From positions 60,952 through 124,951 of the forward strand of contig CAZTYP010000106.1 of the NCBI GenBank assembly GCA_964617555.1: a stretch of 64,000 bases of DNA. The letters run 5' to 3'. Shown piece by piece: positions 53,809-61,763 of the stretch; positions within the stretch are counted from its first letter, which is position 1, and each line of letters begins with the position of its first letter. The notes below the pieces were generated by a model, which made no database searches, was not told where the DNA came from, and saw only the letters and a list, made by a program, of their open reading frames with translations. Source of the DNA: 1-14-2-50-31-20 sp964617555. GTDB taxonomy: Bacteria; Bacteroidota; Ignavibacteria; Ignavibacteriales; Melioribacteraceae. Both the position numbers and the translations under genes were made by a program.

Positions 53809-55053
53809 TTATGATTTTTCTTCCCAAATTTGTGCAAGTGTAACAATATTTTTTACAGAAGCTTCCATATCCTGAATGGCAACATATTCCGTATATGCAT
53901 GGAAGTTATGCCCGCCCGCAAAGAGATTAGGAGTTGGTAAACCCATAAAACTTAATCGGGAACCGTCAGTACCGCCTCTTATTGCGGATTGTATAGGAGT
54001 AATGCCGAGTCGCTTCAAAGATTCAATTGCATATTCTTCCACTTCAGGATGTTGGTTTAAAACATTTTTCATATTTCTATATTGTTGAATTACTTTAAAT
54101 TCATATGAAGAACCCGGATAATCGGCAACAGCTTGTTTACAAAGTTCTTCCAATAAATTTTCGAACTCTTCCAATTTAGCATCAATAAAATCGCGAATAA
54201 TCATTTTTACAACGGTCTTCTCCTCGTTACCGTTTACGGCAACCGGATGGACATACCCCTCGCGTCCTTCGGTGGTTTCGGGAGAAAGAGAGTCTTTTGG
54301 AAGCAATTCAATAAAATGCGAAGCCACTTTGATTGAGTTAACCAATTTATCTTTTGCATATCCCGGATGAACATTAATTCCGTTAAAAGTAATTTCAACG
54401 GCATCGGCGCTGAATGTTTCCGTTTCGACTTCGCCGCGTGTGGAACCATCTATGGTATAAGCAAATTTTGCTCCGAATTTTTGAACATCAAAATGGTCGG
54501 CACCTCTTCCGATCTCTTCGTCCGGAGTAAATCCTATTTTAATTTCGCCGTGTTTAACTTCGGGATGATTTTTGAAATATGCCAAAGCATCCATTATTTC
54601 CGCAATCCCGGCTTTATCGTCGGCTCCCAACAAAGTTGTGCCGTCGGTTGTAATTATATCCATTCCCATCAAGTCGTTCAATTCGGGATTATTTGCAACA
54701 TCAATAATTTTACCGTTCCCTATTTCAATATCGCCGCCTTGATAATTTTTATGAATTTGCGGATTTACATTAGTTCCGGTAACTGCGGGAGAAGTATCCA
54801 GATGTGCAATAAACCCTATAGTCGGTACATTTTTATCTGTATTGGCGGGTAATGTTGCCATTACATAGCATTTATTGTCCATTTCCGCATCCGATAAACC
54901 GAGCTCTTTAAGTTCTTCCACAAGTAGTTTTGCTAAATCAAACTGTTTTGCCGTGCTGGGGGTTGTTTCCGATTCCTCCTCGCTTTTTGTATCAATTTTA
55001 GCGTATTTCAAAAATCTGCTAACTACGGAAAACTGATAATTTTCATCGAACAT
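53809..55053 (-). CDS. pepT: Peptidase T (tripeptide aminopeptidase)
   Basis: A 414-residue M20 zinc peptidase that frees N-terminal residues from tripeptides. GFIAHLDTSPAVTG, TLLGADDKAGIAEIMDAL, GFTPDEEIGRGADHFD (metal and catalytic residues) and IRGGTDGSRLSFMGLPTPNL with GGHNFHAYTEY follow PepT order exactly. Cytoplasmic, monocistronic. The gap downstream holds the palindromes noted above. Confidence 0.94.
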   Translation of the reverse strand: MFDENYQFSVVSRFLKYAKIDTKSEEESETTPSTAKQFDLAKLLVEELKELGLSDAEMDNKCYVMATLPANTDKNVPTIGFIAHLDTSPAVTGTNVNPQIHKNYQGGDIEIGNGKIIDVANNPELNDLMGMDIITTDGTTLLGADDKAGIAEIMDALAYFKNHPEVKHGEIKIGFTPDEEIGRGADHFDVQKFGAKFAYTIDGSTRGEVETETFSADAVEITFNGINVHPGYAKDKLVNSIKVASHFIELLPKDSLSPETTEGREGYVHPVAVNGNEEKTVVKMIIRDFIDAKLEEFENLLEELCKQAVADYPGSSYEFKVIQQYRNMKNVLNQHPEVEEYAIESLKRLGITPIQSAIRGGTDGSRLSFMGLPTPNLFAGGHNFHAYTEYVAIQDMEASVKNIVTLAQIWEEKS

Positions 55054-55210
55054 TTTTACCTCTATATTATATTTTTAAATTTTATTATCGATTTAATAAT
55101 ATCGAAAAAGAGGAAGAAATTCAAAAGATTACGAAATTATTGTTTTGGTTAAAAAGGAATAAAAATTTTTGAACAAAATTATTTATTAAACGTCAAATTT
55201 AACGGCGTGT

Positions 55211-55242
55211 TTTTGAAACGCAAAAAAAATAGATTATATTTA
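55211..55242 (+). promoter_or_regulatory. Candidate promoter for the M16 peptidase operon
   Basis: TTTTG (55211-55215), 19 bases, then TATATTTA (55235-55242), close to the Bacteroidota TTTG-N19-TAnnTTTG form, 34 bases before the ATG. Confidence 0.45.
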
Positions 55243-55276
55243 AACTGATGTTAAACCAAAAAAATAGAGGATTAAG

Positions 55277-56593
55277 ATGGTAAAAAAAACAATAACCTTA
55301 TTTTTTCTTTTCACTCTGCTTCTTTTTGCCCAAAAGAAAATTAAATTTGAAGAGTATGATTTAGACAACGGGCTTCATGTTATTTTGCACGAAGACCACT
55401 CAACCCCGATAATTGCCGTAAGTGTTTACTATCATGTCGGCTCAAAAAACGAAGACCCGCAACGAACAGGTTTTGCTCATTTTTTTGAACATTTAATGTT
55501 TGAGGGTTCAAAATATATTGCAAGAGGGGATTATTTTAAAATAGTTTCCGCAAACGGTGGTACCAACAACGCAAATACAACCTTCGACAGAACCTACTAT
55601 TACGAAGTTCTTCCTTCTAATCAACTTGCTTTGGGATTATGGTTGGAATCGGAAAGGATGTTGCACTTAAAAATAGATAGTATTGGCGTAGAAACACAAC
55701 GAAAAGTTGTTAAAGAAGAAAGGAAAATGCATTACGATAATCAACCGTACGGAAGTTTACTTGAAGAGACATTTAAGCGGGCATACACAAAACACCCTTA
55801 CCATTGGATGCCAATCGGTTCGGTTCAATATATTGACCAAGCGACAATTGACGAGTTCAGAGAATTTTACAAACACTATTATGTTCCTAACAATGCGGTC
55901 TTAACAATAGCCGGAGATATTAATATTGACGAAGCGAAGGACCTTGTTAAAAAATATTTTGCAGAGATTCCTCGTGGTACGGAAGAAATAACCTATCCCG
56001 ATGTAATTGAACCTCGTAAAACAGAGGAAGTACGGGATACAATTTACGACAATGTTCAACTTCCGTTAGTTCTTTTTTCATATCCAATTCCCGAAAAAAC
56101 AAATAAAGATGCTTATGCCATTGATATGCTTACAACTTTGCTTTCCGGCGGTAACAGTGCACGTATTCCCAAACGTTTGGTAGACAAAGAACAAAAGGCG
56201 GTTTTTGCCGGTTCTATTCCTTTTATGTTGGAAGATTCGGGACAATTTATTGTTTATGCGGTTGCAAATGTGGGAGTATCGGCGGATGATTTGGAAAAAT
56301 CTTTACAAGCCGAAATTGATAAAGCAAAAGCGAATTTAATACCGGAAAAAGAATTTCAAAAACTAAAAAATCAGATGGAAAGTAAAATTATCGGACGAAT
56401 ATCCACCGTTGCCGGTGTTGCCAACGCACTTCCGGAATATCATGTGGTTTACGGTAATACGGATTTGGTTAATCACGAATTGGAAAACTATATGGCGGTA
56501 ACCCGCGAAGATATTAAACGTGTTGCCAATAAATATTTGGAGAATAATGCGCGTGTTGTTCTATATTATTTGCCTAAAGGGCAACAAAAGTAA
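55277..56593 (+). CDS. Exported M16 zinc peptidase, catalytic subunit
   Basis: A 438-residue protein with signal peptide MVKKTITLFFLFTLLLFAQ. The inverted zinc motif HFFEH is at residues 68-72 in GFAHFFEHLMFEGS, with the third ligand glutamate in the VVKEERKMHYDNQPYG region. It is the active half of a two-subunit M16 peptidase; the next gene encodes the other half. Likely periplasmic processing of peptides. Confidence 0.9.
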   Translation: MVKKTITLFFLFTLLLFAQKKIKFEEYDLDNGLHVILHEDHSTPIIAVSVYYHVGSKNEDPQRTGFAHFFEHLMFEGSKYIARGDYFKIVSANGGTNNANTTFDRTYYYEVLPSNQLALGLWLESERMLHLKIDSIGVETQRKVVKEERKMHYDNQPYGSLLEETFKRAYTKHPYHWMPIGSVQYIDQATIDEFREFYKHYYVPNNAVLTIAGDINIDEAKDLVKKYFAEIPRGTEEITYPDVIEPRKTEEVRDTIYDNVQLPLVLFSYPIPEKTNKDAYAIDMLTTLLSGGNSARIPKRLVDKEQKAVFAGSIPFMLEDSGQFIVYAVANVGVSADDLEKSLQAEIDKAKANLIPEKEFQKLKNQMESKIIGRISTVAGVANALPEYHVVYGNTDLVNHELENYMAVTREDIKRVANKYLENNARVVLYYLPKGQQK

Positions 56594-56639
56594 GTAATAG
56601 AATTTTTGTTTTGATTAAAAATAATTTGGAGTTTTTAAA

Positions 56640-58709
56640 ATGATAAAGAAAATATTTAGTCTTATTCTTTTTTCCGGAGCATTGCTTTTTGCCCAAGTTG
56701 ACAGAAGTAAAATGCCCGAACCGGGACCTGCACCCGTAATTAAAATAGGAGATTACCAATCTTTTGAATTGGACAACGGTTTAAAAGTATTTGTTGTGGA
56801 AGATCATAAACTTCCGCAAGTTGCTTTTTCGTTAGTAATAAAGAGAGACCCCATAAAAGAAAATGAGCACGCAGGATATATTTCTATTGCCGGAAGTTTG
56901 TTGCGTACGGGCACAACCAACAGAACAAAGGACGAGTTAGACGAAGCGGTTGACTTTATCGGTGCCGAGCTTACTACTTCGGATAGCCGAGTTTATGCCT
57001 CTTCTTTAACCAAACATGTTGATACGCTTTTGGATTTAATGGCCGATGTTGTTTTGCATCCGGCATTTAAACAAGAAGAATTGGATAAATTAAAAAAGCA
57101 AACTATTTCCGGTCTTCAATCCGCCAAAGATAATCCTTCGGCTATTGCGGGAAACGTTCGCCAAGTTCTTCTTTACGGGAAAGACCATCCATACGGAGAA
57201 CTGGAAACAGAAGAAACCGTAAAGAGCATAACTTTGGATATGTGTAAAAACTATTATAATACATATTTCCATCCGAACATTGCTTATTTGGCAATAGTGG
57301 GAGATATTACAAAAAAAGAAGCAGAAAATTTAGTAAAAAAATACTTCGGTAATTGGAAAGCAAAAGACGTTCCAACATTTAATTATCCACCCGTAAAAAA
57401 GCCGGAAACAAATGAAGTTGCCATTGTAGACAGACCGGTTGCGGTTCAATCTACGATAATGATTGCTTATCCCGTTAATTTGAAAAAGTTCGGGGATGAA
57501 GCAATAAAAGCAAAAGTTATGAATTATTTGCTTGGCGGCGGAGTAACGGCAGAGTTTTTTCTAACCTTGCGTGAGAAAAAAGGATATACCTACGGGGCAT
57601 ATTCATCGTTAACCGGCGATAAATTGGTTGGCAATTTTACGGCCTCGTGTGATGTGAGAAATGAAGTAACCGATAGTGCCGTTGCAACTTTTTTAGAAGT
57701 AATGAAAGATTTCAGAAGCAAGAAAGTGGATAAAAAAAGACTACAAGCCGCTAAAAATTATTTGACGGGAAGTTTTTCCAGAGCGCTTGAAAGTCCTGAA
57801 ACAATTGCACGTTTTGCATTAAACATCGCACGTTATAATTTACCTTCCGATTACTATAAAACATATTTACAAAAACTTAATGCCGTTACAGTTGATGATA
57901 TTTACAATACCGCACAAAAATATGTTACACCGGAAAATGCCTACATAATTGTTGTGGGCAAAGCGGATGATGTTGCGGAAGGATTAAAGAAGTTTTCTGC
58001 CGACAACAAAATTACTTATTATGATAATTACGGAAATAAAATAGACAAATCGAAAACCAAAATTGATAACGGAGTAACAGCGGAAACGGTAATCAATAAA
58101 TATATTGAGGCTATTGGCGGCAGAGCAAATATTGAAAAGGTAAAAGATATTGAAACATCATTAAAAGGCTCTTTACAAGGGAACGAAATAAAACTAACAA
58201 TTTTCAACAAAGCTCCCGACAAATTCCTTTCAATTGTTGATATGGGAATGATGAAACAAAAAACCGTTTTCGACGGAGAAAAAGGGGTTATGTCCGCCAT
58301 GGGACAAACAAGAGAAATTACCGGAGACGATCTTGTACAATTAAAACTTGAAAGCATCCTGAATCTTTTCTTAAACTACAAAGGGGCGGGTATTTCTTAC
58401 AAACTTGCCGGTGTAGAAAAAATTAACGACAAAGATGCTTACGTAATAAATTTTACTTTACCTAACGGTAAAATATGGACAAAGTATTATGACAAAGAGA
58501 GCGGTCTTTTAGTTAAGGAGAGCAAAACACTTGAAACACCTCAAGGGACATTTACCCAAAGCACTTTATTGGATAATTATAAAAAAGTTGACGGTATTAA
58601 ATATCCATTTAAATTTACACAATCTTTCGGACCCCAACAGATTGAGCTTAACGTTATTTCAATAAAGGTGAACAAAGGATTAAGCGATGAGCTATTCAAG
58701 ATAAAATAA
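56640..58709 (+). CDS. Exported M16 peptidase-like subunit with C-terminal LolA-like domain
   Basis: A 689-residue exported protein (signal peptide MIKKIFSLILFSGALLFAQ). Residues about 40-460 are M16-like but lack HxxEH: the corresponding place reads EHAGYISIAGSLLRTGT. The substrate-binding RxxxxY-type segment REKKGYTYGAYSS is kept. About 200 further residues (AETVINKYIEAIGGRANIEK onward) resemble an outer-membrane lipoprotein-sorting (LolA-like) fold. It should be the regulatory partner of the preceding peptidase; the extra domain is of unknown role. Confidence 0.85.
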   Translation: MIKKIFSLILFSGALLFAQVDRSKMPEPGPAPVIKIGDYQSFELDNGLKVFVVEDHKLPQVAFSLVIKRDPIKENEHAGYISIAGSLLRTGTTNRTKDELDEAVDFIGAELTTSDSRVYASSLTKHVDTLLDLMADVVLHPAFKQEELDKLKKQTISGLQSAKDNPSAIAGNVRQVLLYGKDHPYGELETEETVKSITLDMCKNYYNTYFHPNIAYLAIVGDITKKEAENLVKKYFGNWKAKDVPTFNYPPVKKPETNEVAIVDRPVAVQSTIMIAYPVNLKKFGDEAIKAKVMNYLLGGGVTAEFFLTLREKKGYTYGAYSSLTGDKLVGNFTASCDVRNEVTDSAVATFLEVMKDFRSKKVDKKRLQAAKNYLTGSFSRALESPETIARFALNIARYNLPSDYYKTYLQKLNAVTVDDIYNTAQKYVTPENAYIIVVGKADDVAEGLKKFSADNKITYYDNYGNKIDKSKTKIDNGVTAETVINKYIEAIGGRANIEKVKDIETSLKGSLQGNEIKLTIFNKAPDKFLSIVDMGMMKQKTVFDGEKGVMSAMGQTREITGDDLVQLKLESILNLFLNYKGAGISYKLAGVEKINDKDAYVINFTLPNGKIWTKYYDKESGLLVKESKTLETPQGTFTQSTLLDNYKKVDGIKYPFKFTQSFGPQQIELNVISIKVNKGLSDELFKIK

Positions 58710-58732
58710 TATTATTTGTTTTAATTGCAATC

Positions 58733-58768
58733 AATAAACCTTCGGGCATTGCAGCCAGAAGGTTTATT
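58733..58768. terminator. Hairpin between convergent genes
   Basis: AATAAACCTTC (58733-58743) pairs with GAAGGTTTATT (58758-58768) around a 14-base loop. No strong T run on either side, so termination is likely but not certain. It separates the M16 operon from the prohibitin-like gene. Confidence 0.55.
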
Positions 58769-58826
58769 AATTTAAAGATTGCTAAAAGTTTAACCTTTTC
58801 CGGTATTTAGAATTCAACAATAATAA

Positions 58827-59699
58827 TCAATTATTTCCGCCTAAAATTAACGGTAATCCGTCTTTACCCGAACCGATTACAATCACCTTTGAATTTGGCG
58901 AGTTTGCCAATTTTTCCGTTGCCTCAATACCTTTCCAGCGCAGTAATTGATCGTTAATTCCTTCCGAAACAATAGTTTGAAAATCCTTTATACCTTGTGC
59001 TTCAATACGTTTTCTTTCGGCTTCTTGTTTCTCTTTTCGTAAAACAAATTCCATTCTTTGACTTTCCTGTTCCGCTTGTAATTTTTCTTCTATGGATTTT
59101 GTTAATCCGGGGGGTAATATTATTTGACGTAATGCGGCTTCTTCAACAATTACACCTTGCGGAACAAGTATGCTGTTAATATCCGTAATAATTTCTTCGG
59201 CAAGTTTTTCGCGCGAAGCCGTATAAAGCGCTTTTGCTTCGTAACGAGCGGTAACACCGCGCACAACGGAACGAAAATTAGGAAGCAGAATTTTTTCGCG
59301 ATACGATGTTCCTATATTTGTATAAATTTCGTTTGCTTTATCGGGTATTACGCTAAACATAAAACTTATTTCCAGTTGCACACTCAAACCCTCTTTCGAG
59401 GGAACATTCATTACTTCTTTAATTTGTTGAGTTTGGATACTGAATTTTTCGATTTTTGCAATCGGGTTAACAATATTAACTCCAGATTTCAGAGTTTTAT
59501 CGCTAACATTCCCGAGAAAATCAACAACGCCAACCGTACCGGCGGGAATAACGGTGAACAAATTAAAAACCGCAATTAAACCTGCAACCGCGGATACAAG
59601 GAGAGAAACAGTTGCTTCTTGTTTTCTGCCTGTTTTTTTCATTCCGAGATATGTAACAAATCCGCCCGCCGCTACTATTATTGCTACTATAAAAATCAT
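58827..59699 (-). CDS. Prohibitin-like SPFH membrane protein
   Basis: A 290-residue protein with an N-terminal helix (IVAIIVAAGGFVTYLGM), a second (VSAVAGLIAVFNLFTVIPAG), and an SPFH/band-7 domain (VGVVDFLGNVSDKTLKSGVNIVNP, SVQLEISFMFSVIPDKANEIY). Then a coiled-coil region rich in glutamine and glutamate (KLQAEQESQRMEFVLRKEKQ). Prohibitin-type proteins form large rings that organise membrane proteases such as FtsH. No protease gene lies beside it. Confidence 0.87.
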   Translation of the reverse strand: MIFIVAIIVAAGGFVTYLGMKKTGRKQEATVSLLVSAVAGLIAVFNLFTVIPAGTVGVVDFLGNVSDKTLKSGVNIVNPIAKIEKFSIQTQQIKEVMNVPSKEGLSVQLEISFMFSVIPDKANEIYTNIGTSYREKILLPNFRSVVRGVTARYEAKALYTASREKLAEEIITDINSILVPQGVIVEEAALRQIILPPGLTKSIEEKLQAEQESQRMEFVLRKEKQEAERKRIEAQGIKDFQTIVSEGINDQLLRWKGIEATEKLANSPNSKVIVIGSGKDGLPLILGGNN

Positions 59700-59727
59700 A
59701 TTTACTCCTTGTTTTGTTTTTTAATAT

Positions 59728-59780
59728 TAAAAAAAAAGACGAGTGCGGTGCTTTAACTTATGAAAATTAAAGCAACCGCA
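59728..59780 (-). terminator. Terminator of the oligoendopeptidase F gene
   Basis: On the minus strand, TGCGGTTGCTTTAA (59780-59767) pairs with TTAAAGCACCGCA (59756-59744) with one bulged base, followed after a few bases by a T run (59737-59729). Confidence 0.7.
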
Positions 59781-59787
59781 TATTAAA

Positions 59788-61656
59788 CTATTTATTGATT
59801 ATTTTTTCAATTTGATCCATTACATCATTCATTCTTTTCATTGCCAGTTCAAAAGGTTCGGCCGAAAGAGGATCGACACCGGCTTTTTTAATTAATTCAA
59901 TCGGATAATCCGAGGAACCCCCTTTTAAAATATGAAAATACTTTTGGACGGCCTTATTTCCGTTTTCCTTAATCTTTTCGAAAAAAGCCGTGGCATATAC
60001 AATTGAGGTTGCATATTGATATACGTAATAGTTATAGTAAAAGTGCGGTATATATGCCCATTCGTATTTTATATATTCGGGAACTACCGTAATACCTTTA
60101 TCGGCTCCGTAATAACGTTTAACAATATCGTAATAAATATTACTCATCACTTCGCCGTTAAGAGGTTTCCCGTTTTCAATGCATTTATGGATTTCCCATT
60201 CAAACTCCGCAAAGGAAGTTTGACGAAACAAAGTTCCCCTCATCATTTCAAGATAGTTTCCGAGGATAAATAATTTTTCCTCGTCGGTTTTTGCATGCTC
60301 CGCCAAATAATCGTTTAACAGATTTTCGTTTGTGGTAGATGCAATTTCAGCAACAAATATAGGATATTGAGAATATTGATAAGGTTGATTGGTATTGGAA
60401 AGATAAGAGTGCATTGTATGGCCGAGTTCGTGAGCCAATGTGGAAACCGAATTATAATCATCAGTCCAATTCATTAAAATGTAAGGATGTACATCGTATT
60501 CACTACCGGTTGAATAAGCTCCGCTTCTTTTTCCGGGAGTCGGATAATAATCTATCCAGCGGTTATTAAAAGCTTTGTTTAATATTGCCGTGTATTCGTT
60601 TCCCAATGGTTTTAATGCTTTCAGAATTATTTTTTGTCCCTCTTCTACCGAAAAATGAAATTCGGCTTTTTTCACCATGGATGTATATAAATCGTAATAA
60701 TAAAGTGTATCGTAACCAAGCATTCTTTTTTTAAGTTCAAGCATTCTGTGCAATGTAGGCAGCGATTTGTTTATTTGTTTAATCAAATTTTCGTAAACCG
60801 AAACGGGTATATTATTATTATCCAGCGCCGCTTCAATTGCTGTTTTGTAGTTTGATACTTTTGCAAACACGTAATCTTTTTTTACGTGTCCCGCCAAGTT
60901 GGATCCGAGTGTTTTTTCAAACTCACCGTAATTTTCAAAAAAGTTTTTAAACACCACTTTTCTGTCGTTGCGATTTGCGGCAGCCCTGTATTTAACATAT
61001 TCCGACGAAGTAAGTTTTACTTTTTCTCCGTTTGCCAATGTTACGGTTTTTCTGGGCATTTCGGCGTTGGTAAAAATGCCGTAAACGTTATATTGGTTAT
61101 CGGCTATCAACCCAAAGCTGGCAAGTATTTTTTCTTCTTTTGCTGAAAGGGTATGTGCTTTACGTCTTTGAATATCATCAATAATAACTTTGTAGTTTTT
61201 TAGTTTCGGTTCTTTTTTATAGAAAGTCTCAAGTGTGGAATTACTGATTGAAAGAAGTTCCGGATTAAAAAAGGAAGACGCTTCAGAGAGCTTTGTTCCC
61301 AATGCGGCAGCCCGCTCGGCAAGGGAAGTGTTTGCGGTGTTTCCCAAATCCTGGTCTTTTAATCGTGCGGAATAGCTGGAAAGTTTTGAATAATCTTTAT
61401 AGACGGAATAGATATTTTCCAGCGTGGTTAAAAGGTATTCGGGGTTTTCGGCAAGTTTACCTTTGTATTTTGTGATTAATGGAATTCGTTTTTCGATTGC
61501 TGCGTACTCTTTGTGCCAATCATCAACAGAGGCATAGAGGTCGGTTAAATTCCATTTGTACTTTGTTTCAATTTCATCTCTGTTTTTTACTTGAGATGTA
61601 ATTGGTAAGGTTACTGTAAAAGAAAGAAGCAACAGAAAAAAAAGAATTTGTTTCAT
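59788..61656 (-). CDS. pepF: Exported oligoendopeptidase F (M3B family)
   Basis: A 622-residue zinc peptidase. A signal peptide (MKQILFFLLLLSFTVTLPITSQ) precedes a PepF protein: KYKWNLTDLYASVDDWHKEY at the start, and HELGHTMHSYLS with the zinc site HELGH at 409-413; the third ligand glutamate is in VAEIASTTNENLL. PepF is usually cytoplasmic; here the signal peptide puts it in the periplasm, for trimming of peptides. It is between recD2 and the SPFH gene on the same strand. Confidence 0.92.
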   Translation of the reverse strand: MKQILFFLLLLSFTVTLPITSQVKNRDEIETKYKWNLTDLYASVDDWHKEYAAIEKRIPLITKYKGKLAENPEYLLTTLENIYSVYKDYSKLSSYSARLKDQDLGNTANTSLAERAAALGTKLSEASSFFNPELLSISNSTLETFYKKEPKLKNYKVIIDDIQRRKAHTLSAKEEKILASFGLIADNQYNVYGIFTNAEMPRKTVTLANGEKVKLTSSEYVKYRAAANRNDRKVVFKNFFENYGEFEKTLGSNLAGHVKKDYVFAKVSNYKTAIEAALDNNNIPVSVYENLIKQINKSLPTLHRMLELKKRMLGYDTLYYYDLYTSMVKKAEFHFSVEEGQKIILKALKPLGNEYTAILNKAFNNRWIDYYPTPGKRSGAYSTGSEYDVHPYILMNWTDDYNSVSTLAHELGHTMHSYLSNTNQPYQYSQYPIFVAEIASTTNENLLNDYLAEHAKTDEEKLFILGNYLEMMRGTLFRQTSFAEFEWEIHKCIENGKPLNGEVMSNIYYDIVKRYYGADKGITVVPEYIKYEWAYIPHFYYNYYVYQYATSIVYATAFFEKIKENGNKAVQKYFHILKGGSSDYPIELIKKAGVDPLSAEPFELAMKRMNDVMDQIEKIINK

Positions 61657-61763
61657 GGTAATTCCTCTAAATTTGATATAAAATTTTGTAAATAAAATTA
61701 CATATTTTTAGTGAGTTTATTCATAAAAAGTTATCCTACAGCGAATGCTCGGAATTAATAAAA

